64,000 bases of DNA from Ramlibacter aurantiacus (GTDB lineage Bacteria; Pseudomonadota; Gammaproteobacteria; Burkholderiales; Burkholderiaceae_C): assembly GCF_016722895.1 (NCBI RefSeq), contig NZ_JAEQNA010000004.1, forward strand, positions 310,001 through 374,000, written 5' to 3'. The notes under the pieces are model-generated. The model did not search any database. It was given only the letters and a program-made list of their open reading frames with translations, and was not told where the DNA came from. Each line of letters begins with the position of its first letter. The first letter of the stretch is position 1. This document shows, in pieces, positions 1-7,945 of this stretch. Made by a program: the position numbers and the translations under genes.

Positions 1-300
1 GGGCGCGAAGTGGCGCTTGACGGTGGCCAGCAGCGTGTCGCCTGCCGCCCGTTTCACCGCGTCGCTGCGGCCCTGGCCCATGCGCAGGTTGAGGTACATG
101 AAGGCATAGTCGCGCCGGCCGTCGGCCACCGCGTAGTGCCGCGCGGGGTAGGCCAGCACGCGGGTGCCGCCGGTGGGGAACACGGGTTTTCCGGCTTCGT
201 CGCGCAGCGCCAGCATGGCGTCGGCCAGGCTGCGGCACAGCGCGTCCAGATCGGTCTTGCCCTCGAGGTTGGGCGTGTAGAGGATGACCAGGTGCGGCAT
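1..300 (-). CDS. hpaF: 5-carboxymethyl-2-hydroxymuconate Delta-isomerase HpaF, 3' end off the window
   Basis: The isomerase of homoprotocatechuate meta-cleavage; it tautomerises 5-carboxymethyl-2-hydroxymuconate after HpaE has oxidised the ring-fission semialdehyde. The first 100 codons are present (start MPHLVILYTPN) and the frame is open to the edge; the family is about 125 residues, so only the C-terminus is missing. The Pro directly after Met is the expected N-terminal catalytic base of this tautomerase-like family. It starts 5 nt after the hpaD stop in the same direction, so it is the last visible gene of the hpaE-hpaD-hpaF operon. Function is inferred from family resemblance plus operon context. 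Confidence 0.85.
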   Translation of the reverse strand, partial: MPHLVILYTPNLEGKTDLDALCRSLADAMLALRDEAGKPVFPTGGTRVLAYPARHYAVADGRRDYAFMYLNLRMGQGRSDAVKRAAGDTLLATVKRHFAP

Positions 301-305
301 GGGGC

Positions 306-1232
306 TCAGAGCCGGCTGCTGATGGCGGTGTAGCCCTCGGCCGAGGAGGCGCGCGCCTTGGGGATGGCGCCGCCGGACTGCGGCGTGACCGGGAACACGG
401 CGTTGATCTGCCCCGTGCCCGAGGCGCCGAAGTAGGGCGTGACCACCTCGGCCCGGCCGTCATAGTCGGACCAGCCCAGCGCGCCCAGCAGCATGGCGGT
501 GTCGTGCATGAAGCCTTCGCCGTGGCCCTTGGCCGCGTACTCCGGCAACATGCCGCAGAAGGTCTTCCACTCGCCCTGTTCCCACAGCCGCACCACGTCG
601 CGATCGAGCGTCTCCAAGAAGGGGCTCCAGATCTTGAAGCCGTACTCGGGGGCCAACCCGTTCTGCGCGAAGCGGTGCGACAACGAACCGCTGGCGAACA
701 CCGCCACCGTGCCGTCGTAGCGCTCTTCCACGGCGCGCCGGATGGCCCAGCCCAGGCGCGCGCTGTCATCGAGGTAGTGGGCCATGCACAGGGCCGACAC
801 CGACACCACCTTGAAGTGCTGGTCGGCATTCATGTAGCGCATGGGCACCAGCGTGCCGTACTCGGGATTGAGGGTGGTGGCGTCGTGCGCCAGCGTCTCC
901 ACGCCCATCTCGTTGGCCACCTCGGCCAGCAGCCGGCCCAGCGTCGGGTTGCCCGGGAACTCGAAGGGCAGGTTGCTGATGAAGTGCGGCAGCTCGTTGC
1001 TGGTGTACAGCCCCTTCCAGCGGGGCGCGCAGTTGATGTGGTAGTTGGCGTTGACCAGCCAGTGCGTGTCGAACACCACGATGGTGTCCACGCCCAGTTC
1101 GCGGCAGCGGCGGCCGATCTCGACGTGCCCGTCGATGGCGTCCTGGCGCGAGCCCTTGCGCGCGCCGTCCAGCTCGCTCAGGTACATCGAGGGCACGTGC
1201 GTGATCTTGGCGGCGAGTGCGAGCGTGCCCAT
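306..1232 (-). CDS. hpaD: 3,4-dihydroxyphenylacetate 2,3-dioxygenase HpaD
   Basis: Extradiol ring-cleavage dioxygenase (308 aa) that opens homoprotocatechuate to 5-carboxymethyl-2-hydroxymuconate semialdehyde with non-haem iron. The whole protein closely resembles enterobacterial HpaD of the LigB-type class III family: it opens MGTLALAAKITHVPSMYLSE, has the metal-region motif VFDTHWLV near residue 55, and the conserved SGSLSHRF segment in the middle. I chose the ATG at 1232 because it matches the family N-terminus and lies 2 nt after the hpaE stop; the frame stays open far upstream, but that part is the shadow of hpaE. Part of the tight hpaE-hpaD-hpaF operon. Confidence 0.95.
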   Translation of the reverse strand: MGTLALAAKITHVPSMYLSELDGARKGSRQDAIDGHVEIGRRCRELGVDTIVVFDTHWLVNANYHINCAPRWKGLYTSNELPHFISNLPFEFPGNPTLGRLLAEVANEMGVETLAHDATTLNPEYGTLVPMRYMNADQHFKVVSVSALCMAHYLDDSARLGWAIRRAVEERYDGTVAVFASGSLSHRFAQNGLAPEYGFKIWSPFLETLDRDVVRLWEQGEWKTFCGMLPEYAAKGHGEGFMHDTAMLLGALGWSDYDGRAEVVTPYFGASGTGQINAVFPVTPQSGGAIPKARASSAEGYTAISSRL

Positions 1233-1234
1233 GG

Positions 1235-2695
1235 TCAGGCTCCCCAGTGGGGGATGGGGTGCGAGCCCAGGGACACCGCGACGTTCTTGGGTTCGAGGAA
1301 GACCTCGTAGCTCCAGGTGCCGCCCTCGCGCCCGGTGCCCGAGGCCTTGGTGCCGCCGAAGGGCTGCCGCAGGTCGCGCACGTTCTGGCTGTTGACGAAG
1401 CACATGCCGGCCTCGATGGCGGCGGCCACGCGGTGCGCGCGACCGATGTTCTCGGTGAAGACGTAGCTGGACAGCCCGTAGTCGATGTCGTTGGCGATGC
1501 GGATGGCGTCGGCTTCGTCCTTGAACGGAATGAGGCAGGCCACGGGCCCGAAGATCTCGTCCTGGGCGATGGCCATGCGGTTGTCCACGTCGGCGAACAC
1601 CGTGGGCAGCACGTAGTGGCCCTTCTTCACCCGATCCGGCAGTTGCGGCGTGTCCAGCCCGCCGCAGACCAGCGTGGCGCCTTCCTGCACGCCGCGTTCG
1701 ATGTAGCCGCGCACCTTGGCCAGGTGGCCGGCCGAGATCATGGGGCCGACGATGGTGCGCTCGTCCTGCGGGTCGCCCACGGTGATGCGGCGCGCACGCT
1801 CGGCGAACTTCTGCACGAACTCGGCGTAGATGGATTGCTGCACCAGGATGCGGCTGCCGGCGGTGCAGCGCTCGCCGTTGTTGGAGAAGATCATGAACAC
1901 CGCCGCATCCAGTGCGCGCGCGGGGTCGGCGTCGTCGAAGATCACGAACGGGCTCTTGCCGCCCAGCTCCATGCTGAACTTCTTCAGCCCCGCCTCCTTG
2001 ACGATGCGGTTGCCCGTGGCGGTGGAGCCGGTGAAGGAGATGGCGCGCACGTCCCGGTGCCGCACCAGCGGCTCGCCCGCGTCCTTGCCGAAGCCGTGCA
2101 CCAGGTTCAGCACGCCGGGCGGAATGCCCGCCTCCAGCGCCAGCTCGCCCAGGCGGGCCGCCGTCAACGGCGACAGCTCGCTCATCTTCAGCACCGCGGT
2201 ATTGCCGAACGCCAGGCAGGGCGCCACTTTCCAGGTGGCGGTCATGAAGGGCACGTTCCAGGGCGAGATGAGCGCGCACACGCCCACGGGATGGAACAGC
2301 GTGTAGTTCAGGTGCGTGTCGGTCGGGTAGGTGTGGCCGTCCACCCGGGTGCACATCTCGGCGAAGTACTGGAAGTTGTCGGCCGCGCGCGGCACCAGCT
2401 GCTTGCCGGTCTGCGCGATCACCTGGCCGGTGTCGTCAGTCTCGGTGCGCGAGAGCTCGGGCACGTGCTGCGTGATCAGCTCGCCCAGCCGGCGCACCAG
2501 CCTGGCCCGTTGCGGCGCGGGCAGCCCGGCCCAACGGGGGAAGGCTTCCTTCGCGGCGGCGACCGCGGCATCGACCTCGGCTTCGCCGCCGGCGGCCACC
2601 TCGGCCAGCACCTCCTGGGTGGCCGGGTTCAGCGTCTCGAAATAATCGCGGCCGGCAACGCGCTTGCCGGCGATCAGGTGGTCGATGCGTGTCAT
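1235..2695 (-). CDS. hpaE: 5-carboxymethyl-2-hydroxymuconate semialdehyde dehydrogenase HpaE
   Basis: NAD-dependent aldehyde dehydrogenase (486 aa, the family's usual length) that oxidises the HpaD ring-cleavage product to 5-carboxymethyl-2-hydroxymuconate. Visible motifs: the SPWNVPF segment near 144, FTGSTATG cofactor loop at 221-228, catalytic Glu243 in MELGGKSP and catalytic Cys277 in GERCTAG. The C-terminus HPIPHWG also matches the HpaE family. Likely the first structural gene of the operon: an 87-nt gap to hpaR contains an inverted repeat that could carry an operator or promoter element. Cytoplasmic. Confidence 0.95.
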   Translation of the reverse strand: MTRIDHLIAGKRVAGRDYFETLNPATQEVLAEVAAGGEAEVDAAVAAAKEAFPRWAGLPAPQRARLVRRLGELITQHVPELSRTETDDTGQVIAQTGKQLVPRAADNFQYFAEMCTRVDGHTYPTDTHLNYTLFHPVGVCALISPWNVPFMTATWKVAPCLAFGNTAVLKMSELSPLTAARLGELALEAGIPPGVLNLVHGFGKDAGEPLVRHRDVRAISFTGSTATGNRIVKEAGLKKFSMELGGKSPFVIFDDADPARALDAAVFMIFSNNGERCTAGSRILVQQSIYAEFVQKFAERARRITVGDPQDERTIVGPMISAGHLAKVRGYIERGVQEGATLVCGGLDTPQLPDRVKKGHYVLPTVFADVDNRMAIAQDEIFGPVACLIPFKDEADAIRIANDIDYGLSSYVFTENIGRAHRVAAAIEAGMCFVNSQNVRDLRQPFGGTKASGTGREGGTWSYEVFLEPKNVAVSLGSHPIPHWGA

Positions 2696-2717
2696 GCGTG
2701 GCCTTTGGTGATGCGCG

Positions 2718-2735
2718 GAGGGCGCCAGCGCCCTC
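2718..2735. promoter_or_regulatory. Inverted repeat between hpaR and hpaE
   Basis: Eight-base arms GAGGGCGC and GCGCCCTC flank CA, a perfect inverted repeat inside the 87-nt spacer upstream of hpaE. It could be a hairpin or a regulator site; it does not resemble the AT-rich palindrome in front of hpaR. No T-tract follows on either strand, so a classical terminator is unlikely. Confidence 0.3.
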
Positions 2736-2782
2736 GGTGGGGTGGGTCAGGGCAAGAACACCTTGCCGGGGGGAGGGCGTCT

Positions 2783-3217
2783 TCATCCGGGTTGCTCCAG
2801 CTCGATCAGCCGATCGAGCAACTCATACAACTGCCGCAGGTTCTGCCGGCCAAGCGACTTTTCCATCCAGGCATAGTGCGCCTCGATGCCATCGCTGAGT
2901 GCCTGCACCAGCGCCTTTCCTCGCGCCGTGGCCTCGACCACGGTACGCCGCTGATCCTGCGGGTCGCGCTCGCGCTGCACCAGCCCGTCGCGCTCCATGC
3001 GCGCCAGCACGCCGCTGAGGCTGGGGCCCAGGATGAAGGCCTCGCGCGCGATGCGCCCGGTCTCCACCGTGCCGTGCTCGCCCAGCACGCGCAAGACCCG
3101 CCACTGCTGGTCGGACAGGCCGTGCTCGCGCAGGCTGGGCCGGGTGTGGGCCATCACGGCCTCGCGGGCCTGCAGCAGCAGGCGCGGCAGGTTGCGGTGG
3201 GTGAAGCGCGCTGACAT
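2783..3217 (-). CDS. hpaR: MarR-family repressor of the homoprotocatechuate operon, HpaR
   Basis: A 144-residue MarR winged-helix protein that by homology represses the hpa operon and itself until the aromatic substrate accumulates. The N-terminal half carries the dimerisation helix and the pattern LSDQQWRVLRVLGEHG; the winged-helix part contains GPSLSGVLARMERDGLV followed by the basic wing RDPQDQRR. It lies upstream of hpaE on the same strand, the order seen in other hpa clusters. The start ATG at 3217 gives the family N-terminus. A perfect palindrome 24 nt upstream is its probable operator. Confidence 0.93.
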   Translation of the reverse strand: MSARFTHRNLPRLLLQAREAVMAHTRPSLREHGLSDQQWRVLRVLGEHGTVETGRIAREAFILGPSLSGVLARMERDGLVQRERDPQDQRRTVVEATARGKALVQALSDGIEAHYAWMEKSLGRQNLRQLYELLDRLIELEQPG

Positions 3218-3241
3218 GCGGTGGGGTCCGGACTGAATTGC

Positions 3242-3253
3242 TTAACATGTTAA
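3242..3253. promoter_or_regulatory. Candidate HpaR operator
   Basis: The perfect 12-bp palindrome TTAACATGTTAA stands out as AT-rich in very GC-rich surroundings and sits 24 nt upstream of the hpaR start. Size, symmetry and position fit a MarR-family operator used for autorepression. This is inferred from position and symmetry only. Confidence 0.6.
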
Positions 3254-3350
3254 ATGAAAAAGGATTCGCGGCAAGCGCGACGTTTCCCTCATGTCGCGTC
3301 CCGGGGTCGCGTCCCGTGCGCAAGTCCTGAAGGCCACGGCCACCCTGGGC

Positions 3351-3499
3351 AATCGTCCCCACGGCCAAGGAAAAAACCGTCTACACCTACTCCGAGTGCG
3401 CTGGGCGGCGGCATGGTCGAAGGCGGGGTGGTGCTGATCGGGGGCGATCCGGGCATCGGCAAGTCCACCCTGCTGCTGCAGGCGCTCGATGGCCTGCAG
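3351..3499 (+). pseudogene. Decayed, internally deleted 5' fragment of radA
   Basis: Nucleotides 3361-3400 match radA 5864-5903 with two differences, and 3401-3499 match 6110-6208 with three. The fragment therefore has radA codons 1-13 joined to roughly codons 83-115, with 206 bp missing between them, which shifts the frame. The start codon is ACG instead of ATG and the first zinc-finger Cys codon is TAC, so neither initiation nor the zinc finger would work; homology stops at CTGCAG and a TGA follows. The Walker A stretch GDPGIGKST is intact but out of context. It has the same orientation as intact radA 2.5 kb downstream, with two orphan genes between the copies. An open frame from 3254 runs into this fragment but its first half resembles nothing. 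Confidence 0.85.
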
Positions 3500-3578
3500 T
3501 GACCCGCCGTTCGCGGCGTAGCGTGCTGCGCGCCGACCCGTCTCGATGTGGCGCGCCGCCAAGGGCTCGCCTCGAGCC

Positions 3579-4874
3579 TCAATCCATGCCGGTGGCCGGT
3601 GAACGGCTGGTCATGGGTGGGGTGGCCAGGGATATGCCCGTTGATCGCGACGCATTTGCGCCGCTTTCGAGGCCCTGCGCGCCGACGCGCAATCGCTGCC
3701 GCACCAGCTCCAGATGGGGCCCGAGCAGCTGCGCGATGGCGGCGCGCTGCTGGGCGGCAGCCGACAGGTAAAACAGCTCACGTTTGAGCGTGCGCAGGGC
3801 GAAGCCCGGGCTGAGGGAGCCCGGTTGGCCTTCGGCCGCGTGCGCGCGCTCGATAAAGGCGTCATAAAAGCGCAGCAGCTCCGTGGCGGCCGCGACGCGT
3901 GCTGTCCTCTGCCACCGGTCGGCCGCCTGCTCGCCACGGAACAGCTGCGGAAGCGGGACCGTAGCGCTGTGCCCGTGCTTGGAGTCGGGTGCCCTCAGGC
4001 GCGGCGCATCGGTCTCGTCGTCGTCCAGGGACTCGATGGCGCTGGCTCGGCCAGGGGCGCAAGCGAGCGTCATCGAGCGCAGCGAGCCAGCGCCGAGCTG
4101 CAAGCCGTCCGCTCGGGACGCGCTGGCGCTGGCGGGCCGACCCGTGCTGGAAGTCGCCGGTGCCGCTGGAGCGCCCGGGGCCAGCAACAAAAGTTGCTGA
4201 CACAGCAGAGCGCGCGCCGGCGTGAACCGCCACGGGTCCTCGGCATTTCGCGGCTGGCCGGCCCACTCGATCAGTGCTTCGATGCGCTCTTGTGGCTCCA
4301 GCAGTTCAGTGGCGAACACCCGTGGGTCTTGGTGGAGTTCTTCCGCACCGGTCAGCAGCATGCGGAAGGCTCGGTGCAGGTCGGCGCGGGCCGCCTCGTC
4401 CTGGGGCAGGAGCGCAGCGTTCAATCGCGGCGCAGGGGCGCGCCAGTCCATCAAGTTGTAACCCCGGGCGATTTCAATGCGCCATGGCGGTGTGTCCGCC
4501 TGCCGGTCGCCGGCGGGCCAGGTCGCCGGGTCCGACTCGGGAAACCAGGAGGGGACGTGCTCTTCAGGCCAGCCGGGCCACCGACCGTGCCGCTGTATCT
4601 GCATTGCCAGTGCCATTCCGGCACACCAAGTCCGGGTTCGGGCGTTCGGTGCCGAGCTCGTGCTGCGCTGCGCCGCCACTGTGTCGAGGACGGTGACCAG
4701 CAAGTCGATCGTCTCCTGTAGGGCCGAACTGGTTAACTCGAAGCGGCACTCCGGACCGCGCCAAGGTGCTGGGTGCAGCCGGTCGGTCAACCCGAGCCAC
4801 GTGGCGGCGAATCTTGCTTCGTCTGTGCCAGCCAGCATCCGGCCCAGGTAGTGCCTCTGTTGTTTGCCAAGCAA
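3579..4874 (-). CDS. Orphan protein of unknown function, probably the 3' part of a frameshifted gene
   Basis: I do not recognise this 431-residue protein. It is soluble-looking, with no signal peptide or membrane segment, mostly helical by composition, with a low-complexity Ala/Pro/Ser/Arg stretch around residues 235-265. The first available start is TTG at 4874; an ATG lies 12 codons further in. Upstream of the TTG the same frame stays open into the end of the neighbouring gene and reads as plausible protein (for example LTAYRAAIGIANLL). A single-base deletion near 4920-4930 would join the two genes into one of about 660 residues. Base composition here is visibly less GC-rich than in the flanking housekeeping genes. 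It lies between the radA fragment and intact radA. Confidence 0.5.
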   Translation of the reverse strand: MLGKQQRHYLGRMLAGTDEARFAATWLGLTDRLHPAPWRGPECRFELTSSALQETIDLLVTVLDTVAAQRSTSSAPNARTRTWCAGMALAMQIQRHGRWPGWPEEHVPSWFPESDPATWPAGDRQADTPPWRIEIARGYNLMDWRAPAPRLNAALLPQDEAARADLHRAFRMLLTGAEELHQDPRVFATELLEPQERIEALIEWAGQPRNAEDPWRFTPARALLCQQLLLLAPGAPAAPATSSTGRPASASASRADGLQLGAGSLRSMTLACAPGRASAIESLDDDETDAPRLRAPDSKHGHSATVPLPQLFRGEQAADRWQRTARVAAATELLRFYDAFIERAHAAEGQPGSLSPGFALRTLKRELFYLSAAAQQRAAIAQLLGPHLELVRQRLRVGAQGLESGANASRSTGISLATPPMTSRSPATGMD

Positions 4875-4906
4875 ATTTGCAATGCCAATGGCCGCCCGAT
4901 AGGCGG

Positions 4907-5566
4907 TCAGTGGAAGTTCCCTGAGAACGGCTCGAGTCGCTCTCGCAGCCTGGTCACGTAGGGCCCATCCGCAAAGTGCAAACTCAACAACAGGTCGTCG
5001 AGCTCGAGGGTCATGGATTGAGGCGACCTGGTCCAGCGCGTACGGTCCAGTACCCGCTCGATAAGTGCGGATGCTTGTCGGGCAACTAGGACCGGATCCG
5101 CCAGTATCAGCAGCCTACGTGTGAAGCTGACCCCCACCCGCCGCGCTTCGAGGTCAGGCCGAGTCTCCCGCCAGGCAAGTACGAGGAGCGGGACCTGATC
5201 GAGCAGTTGGTCTCGAATGCGGTCCGGCATCTGCGCTCCGCCGAGCTCGCGGCCGAGGGCGAATAAAACGTGCGACAGGTCGGATTCGTCGTCGGCGGTC
5301 GCCATGCGCACATAGAACTGCTCGATGGCGCCGCGCGCTTCGGGCATTTCGAGCGCCATGTGCTCCAGGACCCTGGCCAAGCCCCGGCTGCCTTGAGCCG
5401 GGCGCCGAGTGGTGAGAAGACGGCCTGGCTCTGGAAGAGAGCGCGCCGCAAGGGCGGTCCGGCGGGAGACTGCCGCACCGCGTGGCAACAAGGGGGCTTT
5501 GGTGTCGCGGCCGTGCGGGTGTTTGGTATCGCGGGCGCGAACGGGTGGGAAGTGGATCGGTTGCAT
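4907..5566 (-). CDS. Orphan protein with Arg/Pro-rich N-terminus, unknown function
   Basis: A 219-residue protein I cannot assign. The first 60 or so residues are rich in Arg, Pro, Thr and Ala and look disordered; the rest is helical (for example LDQVPLLVLAWRE, LILADPVLVARQ, LELDDLLLSLHF). The ATG at 5566 is preceded by AGGA at good spacing, supporting this start. Its stop lies 32 nt before the TTG that opens the next leftward gene, and the frames suggest one original gene split by a 1-bp deletion. No conserved partner is visible. It could be an accessory or secreted protein; that is speculation from the N-terminal composition only. Confidence 0.5.
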   Translation of the reverse strand: MQPIHFPPVRARDTKHPHGRDTKAPLLPRGAAVSRRTALAARSLPEPGRLLTTRRPAQGSRGLARVLEHMALEMPEARGAIEQFYVRMATADDESDLSHVLFALGRELGGAQMPDRIRDQLLDQVPLLVLAWRETRPDLEARRVGVSFTRRLLILADPVLVARQASALIERVLDRTRWTRSPQSMTLELDDLLLSLHFADGPYVTRLRERLEPFSGNFH

Positions 5567-5723
5567 GTGGATTCCTGCGTGGACGCGTGCGGACGGATGT
5601 GGGCGCGGGATTTGTCGCGTTCCGGATGACAGGGTTTCCGAGGCCTAGGTTGGCTTGGTTGGTGGGGGCGGTCTCCTGCCGGGGCAGGTTGTAGTTGGCT
5701 TTCGAGATCGAACCCCTGCCGAA

Positions 5724-5738
5724 GCTGACACGGTCAGC
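5724..5738. other. Short perfect hairpin in the spacer before radA
   Basis: GCTGAC and GTCAGC flank ACG in the 297-bp spacer between the orphan genes and radA. I see no T-tract directly after it and no tRNA-like fold around it. The rest of the 5567-5863 spacer shows no gene I can support; it must hold the promoters of radA and of the divergent orphan gene. Confidence 0.3.
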
Positions 5739-5863
5739 GTTTACCAGGGGATCCGCAGTCTCAGCTTGGTGGGCAGTACCTTGCCAGGTGCAGATGGCCT
5801 TCGATGGCGGCTTGGCCTGACCAGTGCGGGCAAGCGCCAGCGCGCGCCGCCGACAATCGCCCG

Positions 5864-7243
5864 ATGGCCAAGGAAAAAACCGTCTACACCTGCTCCGAGT
5901 GCGGGGGCACCAGCCCGCGCTGGCTGGGCAAATGCCCGCACTGCGAGGCCTGGAACACCCTGGTCGAGGGCATCGCCGAGGCGCCCGCCGCGCCCGTGCG
6001 CAACCGCTTCGCGCCCTTGGCCAAGAGCGCCGAGCTGGCGGTGCTGGCCGACATCGAGGCGGCCGAGGTCGCGCGCACGCCCACCGGCATCGACGAGCTC
6101 GACCGGGTGCTGGGCGGCGGCATGGTCGAAGGCGGGGTGGTGCTGATCGGGGGCGATCCGGGCATCGGCAAGTCCACCCTGCTGTTGCAGGCGCTGGACG
6201 GCCTGCAGCGCTCCGGCGTGAGCACGCTCTACATCACCGGCGAAGAGTCCGGCGCCCAGGTGGCGCTGCGCTCGCGCCGCCTGGGGCTGGACCGCTCGCA
6301 AGTGAAGGTGCTGGCCGAGATCCAGCTGGAGAAGATCTTGGCCACGCTCGCTTCGGCGCAGCCGGCGGTGGCGGTGATCGACTCGATCCAGACCGTCTAC
6401 TCCGACCAGCTCAGCTCCGCGCCGGGCAGCGTGGCCCAGGTGCGCGAATGCGCCGCCCACCTCACCCGCGCGGCCAAGGCCGGCGGCACCACCGTGGTCC
6501 TGGTGGGCCACGTGACCAAGGAAGGCGCGCTGGCCGGCCCGCGCGTGCTGGAGCACATCGTGGACACGGTGCTGTACTTCGAGGGCGACACGCATTCGAG
6601 CTTTCGCCTGGTGCGCGCCATCAAGAACCGCTTCGGCGCCGTCAACGAGATCGGCGTGTTCGCCATGACCGAACGAGGCCTCAAGGGCGTGGCCAATCCC
6701 AGCGCCATCTTCCTGTCGCAGCACAGCGAACCGGTGCCCGGCAGCTGCGTGCTGGTGACGCTGGAGGGCACGCGCCCGCTGCTGGTGGAGATCCAGGCGC
6801 TGGTCGACAGCGGCGGCCCCAGCCCGCGCCGGCTGTCGGTGGGCCTGGAGCGTGACCGGCTGGCCATGCTGCTGGCGGTGCTGCACCGGCATGCCGGCGT
6901 GGCCTGCATGGACCAGGACGTGTTCGTCAACGCGGTGGGCGGCGTGCGCATCAGTGAACCGGCGGCCGACCTGGCGGCCATGCTGGCCATCACCTCCTCG
7001 CTGCGCGGCCGGGCCCTGCCGCGCGGCTTCATCGCCTTCGGCGAGGTGGGGCTTGCGGGCGAGGTGCGGCCGGCGCCGCGCGGCCAGGAGCGGCTGCGCG
7101 AGGCGGCCAAGCTGGGGTTCTCGGTGGCCGTGGTGCCCAAGGCCAACGCGCCGCGCAAGGGCAGCCGCGAACTGGAGGGGCTGACGATCCACCCGGTCGA
7201 GCGGATCGAGGAGGCGATGGAGGTCGTGCGGGGGATCACTTGA
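5864..7243 (+). CDS. radA: DNA repair protein RadA
   Basis: RecA-like ATPase with a zinc finger that promotes branch migration and processing of recombination intermediates. Length (459 aa) is normal. Visible: four-Cys zinc finger C10-x2-C13...C24-x2-C27, Walker [10 protein letters not shown] at 97-105, the RadA-specific KNRFG motif, and the Lon-protease-like C-terminal domain (SLRGRALPRGFIAFGEVGL). The ATG at 5864 gives the canonical [14 protein letters not shown] start; the frame is open further upstream but without homology. A broken partial copy of its 5' part lies 2.5 kb upstream. The stop codon is the first base triplet of a dispersed GC-rich repeat. Confidence 0.97.
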   Translation: MAKEKTVYTCSECGGTSPRWLGKCPHCEAWNTLVEGIAEAPAAPVRNRFAPLAKSAELAVLADIEAAEVARTPTGIDELDRVLGGGMVEGGVVLIGGDPGIGKSTLLLQALDGLQRSGVSTLYITGEESGAQVALRSRRLGLDRSQVKVLAEIQLEKILATLASAQPAVAVIDSIQTVYSDQLSSAPGSVAQVRECAAHLTRAAKAGGTTVVLVGHVTKEGALAGPRVLEHIVDTVLYFEGDTHSSFRLVRAIKNRFGAVNEIGVFAMTERGLKGVANPSAIFLSQHSEPVPGSCVLVTLEGTRPLLVEIQALVDSGGPSPRRLSVGLERDRLAMLLAVLHRHAGVACMDQDVFVNAVGGVRISEPAADLAAMLAITSSLRGRALPRGFIAFGEVGLAGEVRPAPRGQERLREAAKLGFSVAVVPKANAPRKGSRELEGLTIHPVERIEEAMEVVRGIT

Positions 7244-7313
7244 CCCCCCGAAGCGCCTGCGGCGCCTCCTCCCGGGGGGCGCAACCAGCGGCCCGGCAAA
7301 GCCGGTTCCGCGG
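7241..7313 (+). repeat. Stop-codon-linked palindromic repeat, copy A
   Basis: Begins exactly at the radA TGA and runs TGACCCCCCGAAGCGCC, then GCGCCTCC, then a C/G-run palindrome, ending with AGCCGGTTCCGCGG. Shares its two palindromic blocks with copies at 9190, 32775, 38378 and 51204. Able to fold into strong hairpins, so it may act as a terminator or mRNA 3'-end stabiliser. Confidence 0.75.
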
Positions 7314-7463
7314 TAGCTGCTGGAAGGGCCTGCCGCTGCGCGGCGGCCTGGCCTTCTCTTCTCCAGGCGGACGTCGAGTTCCTGCCGCTTGCGAGACCGT
7401 GCGTAGGCCGGCTACGCAGCATCCGCAGTCGGGGCCGGCGGAGGGCGCGAGACAATTCCGGCC

Positions 7464-7907
7464 ATGAACCGCTTCCAACGATTCCTGATCCCCCTGGCGG
7501 GGATCGCCGTCATTTATTTCGCCTGGGACCGTTACGGCTGGCCCGGCTTCGCCGTCGCCAGTGGTGCGCTGCTGATGTGGCTGCTGCTGCATTTCACCCG
7601 ACTCATGCACGTGCTCAAGCAGGCGGCCGAGCGGCCCATCGGCTATGTGGCCAGCGCGGTGATGCTCAACGTCAAGCTCAAGCCCAAGGTCACGCTGATG
7701 CACGTGATGGCCATGACCCGGTCCCTGGGCGAACTGCTTTCGCCCAAGGACCAGCAGCCCGAGGTCTATCGCTGGACCGACCCCGGCGGCTCGAGCGTCA
7801 CCTGCGAATTTCTCGATGGCCGGCTGGTGAAGTGGTCCCTCTACCGGCCGCCCGTCGAGGCCGAGCCGGCACCGGCGCCGGCGGGCGACACCCCGGCCGC
7901 CCCCTAA
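7464..7907 (+). CDS. Small inner-membrane protein, unknown function
   Basis: A 147-residue protein with one or two N-terminal hydrophobic segments (residues about 8-24 and 28-46) followed by a soluble part with the phrase LNVKLKPKVTLMHVMAMTRSLGE and a Pro/Ala-rich tail (APAPAGDTPAAP). The ATG at 7464 directly precedes the first membrane segment. It lies 38 nt upstream of ilvE in the same direction, a neighbour relation I recall from other Comamonadaceae without a known role. No catalytic motif is visible; the function cannot be named. Confidence 0.75.
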   Translation: MNRFQRFLIPLAGIAVIYFAWDRYGWPGFAVASGALLMWLLLHFTRLMHVLKQAAERPIGYVASAVMLNVKLKPKVTLMHVMAMTRSLGELLSPKDQQPEVYRWTDPGGSSVTCEFLDGRLVKWSLYRPPVEAEPAPAPAGDTPAAP

Positions 7908-7910
7908 AAT
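7905..7910 (+). promoter_or_regulatory. Possible -10 element for ilvE
   Basis: TAAAAT overlaps the stop codon of the preceding gene and lies 35 nt before the ilvE ATG, in an otherwise GC-rich stretch. No clear -35 is visible. Confidence 0.35.
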
Positions 7911-7945
7911 CGAACACTTTTCCCAACGATCCCCAAGGACGAAGC

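Noticed and set aside
3254..3502. Possible 82-residue protein with a Walker A motif
   Set aside because: The Walker A part is a frame-shifted remnant of radA and the first half has no resemblance to anything; better explained as pseudogene.
5695..5760. T-loop-like and hairpin sequence on the minus strand before radA, as a possible tRNA attachment site
   Set aside because: The arms do not pair as a tRNA cloverleaf and no integrase gene is near.
5567..5863. PIP-box (TTCG-N16-TTCG type) search upstream of the orphan genes, also done at 23658-23830 and 61405-61700
   Set aside because: Only isolated CGAA/TTCG tetrads were found, never with the required 20-base period.
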